From Chamaecyparis obtusa (lineage: Eukaryota > Streptophyta > Pinopsida > Cupressales > Cupressaceae): a DNA stretch of 64,000 nucleotides. The stretch covers positions 186,001 through 250,000 of the forward strand of contig BSBK01000967.1 of NCBI GenBank assembly GCA_027943335.1, written 5' to 3'. A program made the position numbers and the translations under genes. Below the pieces are notes generated by a model, which ran no database searches, had not been told where the DNA came from, and saw only the letters and a list, made by a program, of their open reading frames with translations. Positions 1-12,977 of the stretch are shown here, in pieces (position 1 is the stretch's first letter; every line of letters starts with the position of its first letter).

Positions 1-1379
1 AGCACAAGAAACCTCTATTTTTTGGAAACTCATGAAGAATATATGGAGACTCTTTCTTGTACGGATAGAAAGAAGCGTATAATATATAAATCATAGCCAT
101 AGCTCGAAGACACATAGAATTGCAGACAAGACAAAGAATTCCAAAAACTTTATCAAGTGTACGACCAAGTCTTCAAAAATTTAATGAAGTGTTTAAACAC
201 AGCTCAAAATTTTACAATGAAATATGCAACATGGAGTACATGAGAGACGTGCTCATCCATACCTGTAGAAGATGAGTTGTAAATCTGCAAGAAAATCTTG
301 ATAAAAGCCTTTGAAATGCATAGAAAAGCCTCCAAATTTTCTAGAAAACCCTACCTTTGGCGGCGTTCAGAAAGTAGTAGAGGAAAAACACAATGTTCTA
401 AAGTACAAAATGAAGAGATATTCATGGTTTGGTACCCTAAAAAGTTGTTGGACAAGAAGGGTATTTTTGCCTTTTTCTTTTAAACATTTTTGGCCCAAAA
501 TAATACTCGCGGGATATTTTAATTTTTTTTTCATCAAGTATTAGGATCTAACAATTAAAAGTGTTCTTCTTCTTTTATTTTGTATTGATTAATAATGTAA
601 AATAATATTAATAGATAATGCTTCTATTAATCATCTTATTAATATTATTCATGTGATGCAAAAAAATATGGTACATTCTCTTTATGGTCTTGATGAAGAC
701 TTGTATAAGAGGACATGGTTGTGTGGGAGTTATCATTTGGAGAGAATATAGGAACAGAATATAGGGACTATTGTTTTAGTTGGAAACCGTATGTCTAAGA
801 TTTAGGAGGTTGTTGTGACATTTTAAAAATACTTTTGAGAGAATCTTGGAGTGATTTTAGCTTGCCTGTATAAAGGACTTGGTCAATTTTGACCATTTTA
901 ATCTTTTTGATCACTTTTGGAGATGGATTTACATGCTAAATTTGGGGATTATTGTTACATCTGACCCAAGATGCTTCTAGAGCCTTTTTTGGTGGAACCA
1001 CTTGTGGTTTTTCTACTTAATGACTTTTGTAACTCATTTTGGAGTTAGTTCAGATTATGCAAACTTTTGATCCTTAGTGACTGAGACAATCCTTTAGCTT
1101 TTGGAATGCATTTTTGTAACTCATTGGATGTGAAATATAGAAGAAGCCTTGATTAATTTTGGTAATGATATTTTTCCTTCTTATTATTGAATTTTTAGCA
1201 TTGTTAAATGATTGATCAAGTTACTTGTGAGATTTGTCTCCTTTTTCATGTAGCTTTGTCTCACATTTTATGGGTTTTTTTGCAAAAATGTATGTGTACA
1301 TGCAACTTGCTAACTGTTTTCTAAAAATACATTTAACTTCTTAGCTATGAAGCTCAAAATACTAAGGCCAACATACAAT
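1..1379. other. Anonymous intergenic DNA
   Basis: No coding region, RNA gene or recognisable repeat end could be supported. The short open frames near 298-544 overlap one another in different frames and have no domain character. Confidence 0.5.
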
Positions 1380-2177
1380 TCTAACAGGATCATTATGAAG
1401 AGGTTGAAGCTTTCAAAGACAAATTGCTCAAGCTAGGAAAGATATGTACAACAAAAGATGAACTTTCTTTTATTTAACTATTTTAGGAGTATAATGAAAT
1501 CTTTTCCTTGGAGTATAGTGACTTAAAGGGATTTAAACCATAACTGGCTCAACATACCATAAAGTTAGAGCTAAATTCCAAGCTTGTAAGACAGAAACAA
1601 AGACTTATAAACCTCAAGTTAGAGCCCCTAATGCAAAAAGAATTAAATAAGCTGATAGAGAGAAATATCATTTCCCCCATCAAGTATACTTCGTGGGTTT
1701 GAAATCTAGTTCGTAATAAGAAAAAGAGTGGGGAATTGAGGCCATGTGTTGATTTTAGGGATCTAAATAGGGCCCCATTAAAAGATTGTCATCCCTTTCC
1801 ATCCATGGAGAAGATTCTCCAACTTGTTTTAGGTTCAGAATGTTTTTCACTTCTTAATGGTTATTCTGGTTATAATCAAATTTTGGTAAAAGATGAGGAT
1901 CAATTTAAAATAGATTTCACTACGAAGTGGGGTAGCATGGCCTAAGGGAAGATTCCCTTTGGTTTATCCAATCCCCGGGAAACCTTTTAGAAAGCCATGG
2001 ATATGGATTTTGACAACTTGATATATAATTTTGTGCTTGTGTACCTAGATTATATTATTGTCTTCTCTAAGGAGGAAAAAGATCACATAAATCATTTGAG
2101 GAAGATATTTGAGAGGTGCAGGGAATTTGGGATATCTCTTAATCTCAAAAGTGTGTTTTTGTTGTGCACGAAGGAAT
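1380..2177 (+). pseudogene. Ty3/gypsy reverse transcriptase fragment
   Basis: A decayed reverse transcriptase core of a Ty3/gypsy retrotransposon. Seen directly: the segment RPCVDFRDLN near 1739-1768, FSLLNGYSGYNQIL near 1846-1890 and FTTKWGSMA at about 1917-1943, then after several stops VYLDYIIVFS near 2039-2068 and ISLNLKS near 2133-2153. The catalytic YLDD box reads YLDY, so one metal-binding aspartate is lost. Stops and frameshifts interrupt the whole stretch. Gag, protease, RNase H and integrase are absent. The fragment is cut off by the copia element that begins at 2178, and its continuation beyond that element was not found. Lineage within gypsy is not assigned. Confidence 0.85.
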
Positions 2178-3544
2178 TGTTAGGCCCAAAAGGAGACAAG
2201 CACACCTAAGAGGGGGGCGTATGAATCAATTGTGTGTACCTAATTACTTTAATTCCAATTTAGCCACTTTGATTTGAAAGATAGACAATAATACAATATA
2301 TACAACATATAACACAAAACACTAAGATTTATTCTCGAGGAAACCCGATTAAGGGAAAACACTGATGGGATTCAAACCTGCTAGATGAATGTACTCTATT
2401 AGAAGTATTTCCCCATTAAGAGAAAAATATATAACAAAGGATGCACTTGCAACCACAAGCTTACAACCTAATCTGCAGGCTCACTGCTCACAATACAATC
2501 TTTGATCTAGCCCTTAGTCAGGTTCACCGATCTATCTTTAATACAACATGGTGGACATATAGTCCATTACAACCAAACTAAAAAATGACATCTCCTATGC
2601 CAAAATAGTTCCAACGAAGTACAAATTCTTCCTTAAGTGTAGAACCCACATATACATACTTCTCTCTCTCTTGCATAGCTTCTCTCAATTAAAAAATAAT
2701 CTTTCATTTACATCAATTACAAAGAATAATACTCCACTAGGTTGACTAATACCTATTACAATAAAGGATAAAAACAATATGTTCAATCACCAATGTGATC
2801 CAAATCAAGTTGGCTAAGACTTATATAGGACCCAAATCTTTAACCTCTAACATGCTACACCATTATCAATGCAACACAAAGAATCACAACATGTTACTCC
2901 ATCAAGTCGACTAGTACCCAAATGAAGAAATGCCAACACACTACCAAAACAACAAATTTGACCACCTCAATCAATGCATACCAACAACATGATCTAAGAA
3001 CACCAACAAGAAACATGAATACCATCCAAAACCTTCACATCATCTCCAATACAAAATCCAAACCCATCTTTAACTCCGATCAACATGAACACTAAAATAC
3101 AAAACTAAGTCATAACAAAAGATAGCTTGTTGTACTGTGAATCATAAACAAGACTAGCCGTGAGCACAATGATAAGGAAACATGCAATCACCATCTTTGA
3201 AACCCCTTAAACATCAAATCCTAGTCATACTGAACCAAATACTCATCCATTGTTCATAGGAACATTGTGACACCAACATCCAACAACTCAATCATTCTTT
3301 ATTCAAATTGCCATGCCAACCTCTAGTGAGAACCTCTATAGATTATCTACAAACACCTCTGAACAATACCTCATGATCACAACTCAAGATCTTCAATATA
3401 GCACCTAATCAACTGAAATCCTCCATACCAAACGCATTGAACACACTATTTGAAACAACAACTAGTATGTTGACACCAATGACAAAACATTAATGTCATC
3501 ACACCCAAATCCAAAACTCTGACATGCTCAACAATCTTCCAACA
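2178..3544 (-). repeat. Copia 3' LTR
   Basis: About 1,367 bp. On the minus strand it starts TGTTGG (plus-strand CCAACA at 3539-3544), next to a purine tract. Its other end, TGTTAGGCCC at 2178, aligns with the right LTR at 8270. It holds no ORF. Confidence 0.8.
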
Positions 3545-3555
3545 ATCTACCCCTT
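3545..3555 (-). other. Copia polypurine tract
   Basis: On the minus strand CAAAGGGGTAGAT immediately precedes the LTR start TGTTGG. This is the usual layout for priming plus-strand DNA in copia elements. Confidence 0.7.
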
Positions 3556-3959
3556 TGGCATTGATGGCAACATATGAAGTGAAAAATTGATCAATGTACA
3601 AAGACATCACTATATCCACTTAATCACTCTAAAATGTATCCACTTGATCACTCTGAATATCCAGATTCAAACTTCTTCAAACCTCTCAATACAAGTTGAT
3701 TTTCTCTATTGTTCACACAACTCCCCCTTTGACATCAATGGAAAAGGACCAAAGATATAAAAAATACCAAACTGGACAAATAGCCATTAAACTTCTCCCC
3801 CTAAGGAGTAGTCTCCAAATCTCATGAATCTAGCAAAGAATATTCTGATAGATTCTCTAGACTGATATTATTCTTAGCATCATTAGCTCTGATCTGGAGG
3901 GGTTATCACCCCAAGCTTTTCCCTGAGATACTCAAAGTATCCTTTGGAAAATGCTTTGT

Positions 3960-5900
3960 AAAGATATTTGCAATCTATTCCTAAGAAGACACAAATTATA
4001 GCTTTACTTCTTTTTCATTAACTTTATCCCTCAAGACATGATTCTTAATAGAAATATGCTTTATCTTTGAATGCAAAACAAGATTCTTTGAGATATTTAT
4101 AGTACTAGAATTATCACAGTGAATAATAATAGGTTCACCAATGTTTATTCTTATTCCCTTCAACATTTTCTTTATCCAAATATCTTGATTACAGTTAATT
4201 GCAGTAGCAACATACTCAGCTTCAATATTAGATTAAGAAATTCAATCCCACTTCTTACTAGTCCAAGAAACTAGTTTCTTACCAAAAAAGAATGCACCTC
4301 CACTAGTACTTTTTCTATCATCCATATTACCTACCCAATCAACATTAGTGTATGAACGTAGAGTAAAGTCATCATATTTTTTTATACCATAATCCATAGT
4401 CAAATGCACCCTTCAAGTATTTGAAAATTCTTTTTATGACAACCATATGAGATTCCTTTGGTTCAGCTTGAAATCTTGCAACAATTCTAGCAAAATTTGA
4501 TATGTCCGATCTAGAGTGAGTTAGATATTGCAGTCCTACAATGTCTAATTAACACAAGGGGAATCATCATCCTTAGTTATCTTTCCACCAATAATCATAG
4601 GGGTTCCTTCCAGTTTTGAATCTTCCATACCAAATTTATTCAATAGTTCTTTGACATACTTAGACTGAGTAATACGAATTCCTTTATCTAGCTATGTAAT
4701 TTTCAATCTAAGAAAGAATTTCATTTCACCTATCATAGACATCTCAAATTATTTTTTCATTTCATCATCAAAATCTCTACACAACTCATAATTTCCACCA
4801 AATATGATATCATCAAAAAATACTTCAACAATCAAGACATTATCTTCAATTATTTTTAAATATAAGTTACTATCTACAACTCATTTGTTGAAACCAATCT
4901 TAGACAAATACATGTCCAGTGTAGCATACCCATCTCTAGCTGTGTAATTTTCAATCTAAGAAAGAATTTCATTCACCTATCATAGACATCTCAAATTATT
5001 TTTTCATTTCATCATCAAAATCTCTACGCAACTCATAATTTCCACCAAATATGATATCATAAAAAAATACTTCAACAATCAAGACATTATCTTCAATTAT
5101 TTTTTAATATAAGTTACTATCTGTAGCTCATTTGTTGAAACAAATCTTAGAAAAATACCTGTCCAGTGTAGCATACCCATCTCTAGGAGCTTTCTTTAAT
5201 CCATAAAAGGATTTCTACAATTTACAAACCATATCTCCTTCTTTGGTTAGAGTAAAATCATCAGGCTTCTCAATATAAACATCTTCTAATAGTTCACCAT
5301 TTAAGAATGCAAACTTAACATCCATCTGATAGACCTTAAATTTTTTATTAGATGCATATGCCAGAAGTAGTATAACAACTTCAAGTCTAGCTATAGGAGA
5401 AAAAGTATCACTAAAATCAATATCTTCCATTTGTGAATATCCTTTCAATGTACCAGCCTTGCTTTGTTCTAAACTACTTTACCATCCTCATTCATCTTGT
5501 TTTTGAATACCCATTTAGTATCAATCACATTTTTGTCAATAAGTCTAGCAAGAAGGATCCAAGTCTTGTTCTTTTCAATTTGATCAAGTTCCTCTTTCAT
5601 TTCTTTAATATAACTCTCATCAATACATTCTTCTATAACATATTTAGGCTCAAATTTAGATAGAAAACATGTTTCATCTCTAGCAATTCTTCCTCTAGTC
5701 TGAACACCTCTATTCTTATCACCAATAATGACACCTTTAGAATGATTATTCCTTACATACCTTAGATCTTTTGGTGTAGGATATGTAGAAGACCCTTCAG
5801 TATTAATATCCACTTCATTTTCTTTTGGTTCTTTCTGCTCTTTTGGTCCATCCTGATTCTGGTTATGCACTTCCACAATCTGATTGTCTTCTTCAGTCAT
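3960..5900 (-). pseudogene. Copia reverse transcriptase and RNase H
   Basis: The C-terminal half of a copia pol gene. The start of the reverse transcriptase reads through about 5900-5215: ELDQIEKNKTW, DTKWVFKNKMNEDG, then DTFSPIARLEV, YQMDVKFAFLNGELLEDVY. The catalytic box appears as FFDDIIFGGN, and is present twice because of a 248-bp tandem duplication (4691-5185). RNase H follows with NIEAEYVAT near 4200-4235, a CDNSS segment near 4120, and HSKIKH near 4060. These motifs are diagnostic of Ty1/copia. Several stops and frameshifts make it non-functional. The 5469-5900 part also includes the variable linker before the polymerase domain. Confidence 0.88.
4691..5185. repeat. 248-bp tandem duplication inside copia RT
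   Basis: Two head-to-tail copies, 4691-4938 and 4939-5185, each running from the GTAATTTTCAATC segment to GCATACCCATCTCTA. Both contain the polymerase DDIIFGG box. Copies differ at only a few positions, so the duplication is younger than much of the decay of the element. Confidence 0.88.
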
Positions 5901-6379
5901 GTCATACCTACAAGTTCTTTATGATCTCTACCCATTCTCATCAAATTTGACATTTTCACTTTCAAAAATATTCTTTAGTCTATAGTTATGACATTTACAT
6001 TCCATTCTCTTTTTAGAATACTCAAGAAATATTCCTTTATCACTTATAGGACCAAAATTTCCAATATCTTCATCCCTCTTAATGTATCATTTACTTCCAA
6101 AAATTCTCACTATAGGATTATGACCATACCAAAGCCCATAAGGAGTCTTACTGGTTCCTTGTTTAATCTATACTTGGTTTAAATTATATACTATGGTGTA
6201 CACTACTCTCCATTAGATCTGATAAATTTTTCCACCAACCATCATAGTCCTAGTTGTGTCTAGGATAGTTTTGTTCCTTATCTAAACAACACCATTTTTC
6301 TATGGGGTTCGCGAAGTAGAAGTCTATATTTTTATCCCATGTTCTTCACAAAATGTATAAAACTTATCAGATGTAAATT

Positions 6380-6900
6380 ATCCACCTCTGTCTGATCTCA
6401 GGCACTTTAATCTTCTTTCAGATTTTGTCTCCACCAATATCTTGAATATCTAAAATTTCTAAAAATATTCTGATTTCTCCTTCAAAAATCTAAACCACAT
6501 CAACCTTGAATAGTCATCAACAAATAGCATAAAGTATCTATAAGAAAAATAACTTCTTGTCTTGGTAGGACCACATAGATCTGTATGCACTAAATCCAAC
6601 AATCCATTTGGAGAATATGTCTTATTCTTGAAAGTAGATCTAGTTATCTTTTCCAATTGACATTCTTTTCTCATATTGTTAGGCTTTATTGGTTTAGGAA
6701 AATCTCTCACAACATGAGTATTGCTAATTTTCACCATATTGTCAAAGTTCACATAAAAAAGTCTTTTATGTCATAACCAACTATCATCAATCTTCGCAAT
6801 CAAACACTTATTCTCAACAGTTCTCAAATGAAATAGATTACCAACACTCCATGTACTTGATGCAATAATATTTCTTGTTCTTCCAAAGATCTTGTAGATT
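6380..6900 (-). pseudogene. Copia integrase fragment
   Basis: The N-terminal zinc-binding and early core parts of a copia integrase. On the minus strand HKRLFYVNFDNMVKIS (about 6778-6730) is the usual HHCC-type entry. It is followed by LLDLVHTDLCGP (about 6600), in which HTD supplies the first catalytic aspartate, and YFMLFVDDYSRLMWF (about 6530-6490). The remaining core is broken by stops. It lies between the protease and reverse transcriptase, the copia gene order. Confidence 0.85.
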
Positions 6901-7079
6901 CCATCCATACATTCTAATTTTTAACCTTTATCCAATAGTTGTCCAACACTTAACAAGTTATGACTTAGACCTTCAATATAAAAGACAACATCAATACTAT
7001 TTTTACCATAAAGAGTAATAGACCATTTTCATTTAATCAAAAAAGGAGCATTGTTATTGAATCTGACAACTCCTCCATC

Positions 7080-8230
7080 ATAGTCTTCAACTTTCTTTCA
7101 CAAACTTATCTTTATCACCGATCGTATGATGTGATCATCCACTATCAATGACCCATTCATCTCTTTTAACAACTCGTGAAACTAATGTTTTTCTTCATTA
7201 GGATTATCTTCTTTGATAGAAATAAATGAAATTTCTTCCTCACTAGCAATAGATTCATCATCACTCACACCTTCCTCAGTAGCAAATAAAATTTTATGAC
7301 CACTATAATGATATTTCTTAGATTTATCTCTAGCATCCTTGTAATTTTTGTTTGGACATCTAGATGCAACATGACCAATCTAATTAAAATTAAAACATTT
7401 CAAAGGTAATCTTCCTTCATACTTACCACAACCCTTAGGTAGTCTTCTTGAAATCAAGGCTTCAAGTTCTTCAATCTTCCTTTCTTATTCTATGATTTAT
7501 TCCCAATCCTTAGAATAATGTTTGAATTCCATCTTTGTAGTGATTTCTCCTTGGCCATACTTGGTCACACTTTCTTTGAATACAGTCTCAACCTTCAGAA
7601 GTTCCTTACTAAGTGTAGTCATTTCATAGGCAAAGAGTCTTCCTGCCAAAGGTTCTCTTGAAATAGGTCTTATAGTTAACGATTCTTCAATAGCAACACC
7701 TTTCTCACTGTAACATGCAAGCAAAGATTTAAAAATCTTGTCAAAAAATTCATTGTTCATCAAGGTACAACCAACACATCTAATTTCATAGAACAAATCA
7801 TTCACTCTCTACAAATAAATTGAGGTAGTTTCTCCTTCACTCATCTTCATATCTTCATATCTTTCTTTTAGTCCTTGCAACTTAGCTTGCTTAATATACG
7901 TATCTACTTCATAAATAGTTTCTAATTTTTTCCATACCTCATGTGAAATCCTCAATCCATAAATGTATGAATTTATTCTAAATGAAATAAGGCACTAATC
8001 AAAGCTTCCCTTTATAACATATTCTCCTTAAAAAAATTCTTTTCATCTACAATAGAATTTGTTAAGTCATTCAGAATAGTATAAGGCTTCTCAGTGATCT
8101 ACCAATATTCATCTCATATTCCCATGCATATAAGCTAGGTAGTCATTTGATCCTTCCAAATCAAGTAGTTTCTTCCATAAAACTTTGGACTCTCTTTTCT
8201 CATACTTTCCATGATGGATCTCCTTCAAGC
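7080..8230 (-). pseudogene. Copia gag and aspartic protease
   Basis: Reading leftwards on the minus strand. The gag region includes the open piece 7805-7497 (MNDLFYEIRCVGCTL and on). A degenerate zinc knuckle at about 7400-7350 reads CFNF then IGHVASRCP, so one cysteine is lost. The protease active site is WVIDSG at about 7160-7140, followed by SHHTIGDKDKF. DSG is intact, but a stop directly follows it. The gag start is not clear because upstream frames are broken. Confidence 0.75.
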
Positions 8231-8256
8231 GGTCAAGCTTCTTCAAAAGGACTTAA

Positions 8257-8269
8257 CTCTAATACCAAT
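8257..8269 (-). other. Copia primer-binding site
   Basis: On the minus strand TTGGTATTAGAG, one base off the usual initiator-Met tRNA complement TGGTATCAGAG. It directly abuts the 5' LTR at 8270, as expected for copia. Confidence 0.75.
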
Positions 8270-8932
8270 TTTTAGGCCCAAAAGGAGGAAAGTACAATTG
8301 AGAGGGGGGGTGAATCAATTGTATGTACTTAATTAATTTAATTCCACTTTAGCCACTTAAATCTGAAAGATAGAAAGTAATGTAAGATCCACAACATATA
8401 ACATAGAACACCAATGTTTGTTCTTGAGGAAACCTGATTAAGGGAAAACCCTAGTGGGTGTCAAATCCACTAGATGAATGTATTCTATTAGAAGTACTAC
8501 CTAGTTAAGAGAAAAATAGAGAATAAGGATGCACTTGAAACCATATGATTACAACCTAATTTTTAGGCTCACTTCCTAGAGCTCACTTCTCACAACATAA
8601 TCTCAGATCTAGCTCTTAGTTGGGTTCACTGGTATATCTTTAATACAAAAGGGTGGACATATAGTCCATTACAACTGAACTAACAAATAACATTTCCTAT
8701 TCCATAATAGTTCCAATGAAGTAAAAACTCTTCCTTAAGTACATAAAATGCATATACATAATCCTCTCTCTCTCTCTCTCATACCTTCTCTCAATTACAA
8801 AATGATCTTTCATTTATACCGATTACAAAGAATAATCCTCCACTACGTCAGCTAATACCTATTACAATAAAATATATAAACAATATTCTCAATCACCAAT
8901 GCAATCCAAATCAAGTCGACTAAGACTTAGTT
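8270..8932 (-). repeat. Copia 5' LTR, truncated
   Basis: Aligns with 2178-2835 through the segments TTAGGCCCAAAAGGAG, GAATCAATTGT, GAGGAAACC and AATCACCAATG. Similarity stops after about 8932, so roughly 700 bp of the LTR are missing. The terminal TG has become TT. Confidence 0.78.
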
Positions 8933-10699
8933 AGTGGCGCATGAGCGCCTAAGCATCAGAGGAAAACTATGGGGTCACTTGATGATCAAAGAGAAAATGA
9001 AGGATAATAAGACCAATAAGGTCATTTTATGATGTAATTGTGTCTATTAGTGCCATTTTAATGTAATGCCAGTGAAAATATGTCAATATAATCAAAAGTG
9101 CCCATTTACGAAATTAAGGCCTAAAGGGCTAATATAAGGGCATGGTTGTGTAGATTAAGTACTTGACAAAGGTTTATGTTTATAAGGGTCTTTGAATGAC
9201 CATCTAATGTAATAAGAATAATATTTAAATGATATAATTCAAAAGAATATGTATAGTTGTCCAAGTTGACAACATGTTTTAAGGATGTCGAATGACCAAA
9301 AGTAGTTTTGGGGTAGTAAGGAAAGGTTGCATTAGTTTTCACAATTTTATACCAGTTTATATATTTTTGTAATGCCCAAAAATAATAGGGGTATTCGATG
9401 TAAGAGAATATATATCAAATAAAATGATTTTTCCTATATAATTCTTTGTTTTGGTTCATAATAATAGTCATTTTGTAGGCATTATTGATGTGTAAGAACT
9501 TGTCTTGATTGATTTATTGTTTATTGGTTAGGATGGAGGCTTGGATCCATTACATTTTGGTTTTTGTTTAATTGGAATCCTTTGTGTATTGACAAAGTCA
9601 TTCAATTTTTTCCATAAACTGATAAACCCTCATCTAGGGTATCCATGAAGCATTAATTTTTTTAGCATATTTGCATTACACGTCCAATGTGCCCTCAAAT
9701 ATCTTAATTTGATAAAAGGGGATCTACACTTTATATATCAAATGTTGCAGATAACCATGTAGGTTTGGCATGTGGCCTAAATAGAGAAAATGATTGAAAA
9801 GTTGTCTCAGTCTAGACAATACAGTGACATGAAGTTTTGGCCATGTTTTGTTTTAGGGAAGTGTTTGAAGGAGGATTTGAGGGTTTATAGATGATAAGTA
9901 GCAAGTCTTGAAGTTGTTCCATTAATTGGGAAGGAATGGAAACACCATTGTAGGTATTTAGAGTGGTTGTCCCTATTAATGGAGTATAAATGTCATAGTG
10001 ATAGGGAATGGGCAGTGTTGTGTGATGGAGCCAATGTGGGTAGTTATCTGAGTGGGTTGGTTATTTAGGGTTTTATGAACACTTTTGGGAAATATCTCTT
10101 AGAATCATAAGGCCAAGATAGTGAGTTGATCCAAGTTAAGGACATGTAGAAAGATATATTGGGGGGTTATTTAGAACATGTGAAAGGGTTAGTCACAAGT
10201 TGTCAAAGTGTTGATAGAGTTTTTTGGTTTTGTTGAAGCTTGTAATGAGTGTTGGGTTATTGAGGGATTCAAGGAGTGTGAGGACCCTAGGTTGAGTTTG
10301 TAGAGGAAGGAATGAGTGTTTTTGTCACATGGTTTGAGTGAGAAGTCATAAGGAGTTGGTAAACTAGTTAAGTGGTTTGTGTGGTTAGAATTATGATTAG
10401 ACTTTGGAGTCCATGATCAAAATTTGGTGAGTATAGTTGTAATTAGAGATTGGGTTTGGGTTGATGTGAGAGACCTAATGGAGATAGGTTAGACCTTGAG
10501 GGGTTATTTGGGTGGGTCACCAAGAGTTAGGTGATCAATTGGAGTTGTTGAACCAAGTGGAATGGTAAGAAAGGGTGTGTACATGATGTGAGAAGTTGTA
10601 TCTCACTTAGGAATTGAAGAAGATTGTCCTTACTAAATAGGAATTTTGTGTGACTTTGAAGGATTCTTAGCATCATAGGAGGATTCTCTGCATCAAAAT
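8933..10699. other. Anonymous sequence; possible degraded LTR
   Basis: No coding feature is supported. TGTAATGCCC near 9370 looks like a gypsy LTR start, and the primer-site-like sequence at 10700 would suit an LTR ending just before it. No matching second LTR was found. Confidence 0.3.
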
Positions 10700-10713
10700 T
10701 GGTATTAGAGCTC
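10700..10713 (+). other. Possible primer-binding site
   Basis: TGGTATTAGAGCTC resembles the initiator-Met complement with one difference. It is followed about 50 bp later by an ATG. No gag domain can be read downstream, so this is a weak call. Confidence 0.35.
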
Positions 10714-11369
10714 TGCAAAAGATCTGGGTTGAGCAAGATATTTGGTATTTTATGTTGCTAATGAGTTATGGTTGTAGGTTCTCACTCATCTAGCTTCAAG
10801 AGGGCCACAAGGATGGTCCAGGGCCATAGGGGATGGCCCAAGTGATTTCCAAGAGACTAGGGTAAGAGGAAAGGATGGAACTCCTAGGTGAGACAAAGGT
10901 TTTTTGTGAGGTGATGCAACATGGAGAGGTGGGCTTATGGTTGGTGAAGCACCATGGATGGAAGCTATTGCATAATCCACTAACAGGAGTAACCGAGAGG
11001 GTGAATATAAGGAAAATCTTGTGTCCTTAAGGGTAAAGATGATGGTGATAAGAGAGATGAAAATAAGGTGAATGAAGGGAAAGGTAAAATGTTTAAGTCT
11101 AATTTTCTTGCAGGTTATTATACCCACATTTCCAAGGGACTTGGAAACTTTTCATGGTCAAGAGTATGGTGCAGGAGAACCTAGCACAAAGGCATAATAG
11201 AAGGCTCTAGTAGGATAAAATATATGTCATGAGTACTTAAGGTAATTTTAAGATGTTTTGAGTCATGTAAAGTCATTATGTAAAGCCATGTGATGTAATT
11301 ATAACAAGTTGTCAAAGTTTTGTATAAAGGTCCTGATTGAGTTTAAGTGGTCAAAATGTATGAAAAACA

Positions 11370-11389
11370 AAAAAAAGGGTGAGAGAGGA
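11370..11389 (+). other. Possible polypurine tract before a TGTAAT terminus
   Basis: A purine run ending GGGTGAGAGAGGA is followed at once by TGTAATATGTC, the form of a gypsy 3' LTR start. The partner LTR was not identified. 11390-12081 holds no gene that I can support. Confidence 0.35.
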
Positions 11390-12081
11390 TGTAATATGTC
11401 ATATTTGGTCCATTCTGAGTTTTTAGAGGTTCCCATGTCAAGTTCAGTCAAGTTAGGAGTTCAAACTTAAAAGTTGTCAAAAATTGTCAAAAGTTGGATA
11501 GTGCAACATTTCAAAAGATTGTAAGAATTGATGCAAAGATGCATTTAGGTCGTAAAGGGTAGTTGGGATATTATGATCAAGGAGGAGTTATAAAATTCTT
11601 GGAAACAGTCAAATTCAAGACAGTGGGCAAGTTATTGGAAGAGTTTTGTATGGGATAAACCAATAAGCCTCTAACTGCCACCACCTTGCAGACATTTGGT
11701 GGACATTAGAGAGAAAATTGTATCACTTTTGATTGTGGATCCTTCATTTACATAATATCAAAATAATATAAATCAATAGATTATGTGATAATCCAATGCA
11801 ATGAATTATGAATGGAGGTTTTATGAGAATTTTTTTTTTTGGATCCCATTTCTTTGACCTTTTACTAGTGATAGTCACATTACTCACTATTTTTGTGCAT
11901 CTTTTTATATGTAAATGGATTGAATTCTTACTAAAATCTATTTGGAAGTTTTTAAGGATGGATTAATTTTTTTTAAAACAAGTTTGAGAAACTGTTGTGA
12001 TGTCTAGCAAGAGATCCAATGGATTTTGTAAAAACTGCTACTAAACCCTCAGTAACTGAGATACACACAAGGGTTTGATAT

Positions 12082-12955
12082 TGTAATCACCTAAAAATGG
12101 TCAGGACTAAATCATATGGGAAACTAAGACAAAATCAAAGAAATAAATTAAAATCAAGATAAAATCATAGAATAATTGCAATCAATCCAAAATCCAATTT
12201 TAATCAAAAATCAAAAGCCAATAAATCAATTTAAAACAAATAAATCAAGTTAAATCAATAAATTGTGAAATTGATCTAAGTAATTGTATACTTCAATTTA
12301 ATTCAAATCAACCCATTTAAGGGGTACAAATGTCTAAACAAATCAATTTAATTCAATTAATAAATCCCTATTTTCCCTCACCCACCACATGGGAGGAAAA
12401 TGCCTCAACCAATGTTAATTAAGGATCAAGCTCACATCGAATCTCAATCACACATAAGGTAAGAGTATCTTGACCACTCATCTTGTCTCTTTGTCTCAAG
12501 CTTTGAGGAAAATCCATTTAAATTGTCCCTAAAGGTGGAACCGTGGACCTAAGCTTAAGTCAACCATTATCAACTCAAATCCACCCCTACACTTGCCAAA
12601 AATCTATAAAAGAAAGGCATAAATCAATGAGAAAGGATCCACAAATCTGAGAATTGCATCAAACCTCTTGAGATTTTGAGCTAGTAAAGAAAATTTAGGC
12701 TATTTTAAGCATAGTTTCTTTTGGAATTCACTTAATTAGCTTAATAAATTCATCATTCTCATTTTAGAGCTATCACTAATGGAGGCTTGCTGAGAGCTTT
12801 GCATTAGCATATCTAAATAGAGAGCCATAGAGTGCTCATTGGTTGTTTTTTTGCATTTAAATAGCTCACTAATTGTGGTATTTTGCTAATTTAGATCATT
12901 TATTACTAAGCTAGCCCTATGAAGGTGCTTTCCATAGCACACAAAATGATGCCCA
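12082..12955 (+). repeat. Tat element 5' LTR
   Basis: 874 bp, from TGTAATCACC to a CACACA end. Homologous over its whole length to 50817-51667 and, inverted, to 27173-28040. It is followed after three bases by a primer site, which marks it as the 5' copy. Confidence 0.85.
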
Positions 12956-12958
12956 TCG

Positions 12959-12977
12959 TGGGGCATTTGTCCTCATT
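12959..12977 (+). other. Tat primer-binding site
   Basis: TGATGCCCATCGTGGGGCA, three bases after the LTR. The companion element has TGGCACCCACCATGGGGCC at the same place (55266). Both resemble the non-iMet primer sites of Tat elements in layout. The tRNA is not assigned, and the third base here (A for G) weakens pairing with CCA. Confidence 0.65.

Larger units (their letters stand above)
2178..8932 (-). mobile_element. Degenerate Ty1/copia LTR retrotransposon
   Basis: A minus-strand copia element with the classical order gag, protease, integrase, reverse transcriptase, RNase H. The sequence at 2178 onwards matches that at 8270 onwards for about 650 bp in the same orientation, giving two LTRs. 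The primer-binding site lies against the right LTR and the polypurine tract against the left one, which sets the orientation. Every coding domain carries stops and frameshifts. The right LTR loses similarity at about 8932, so the 5' end is truncated and no target duplication can be checked. The element interrupts the gypsy reverse transcriptase to its left. Confidence 0.88.

Noticed and set aside
10786..11127. Minus-strand ORF of 113 codons
   Set aside because: No domain or family character, and it lies on the opposite strand from the possible LTR-element signals around it.
9369..11390. A complete small LTR element between TGTAATGCCC and TGTAATATGTC
   Set aside because: The two supposed LTRs show no similarity beyond the first six bases.
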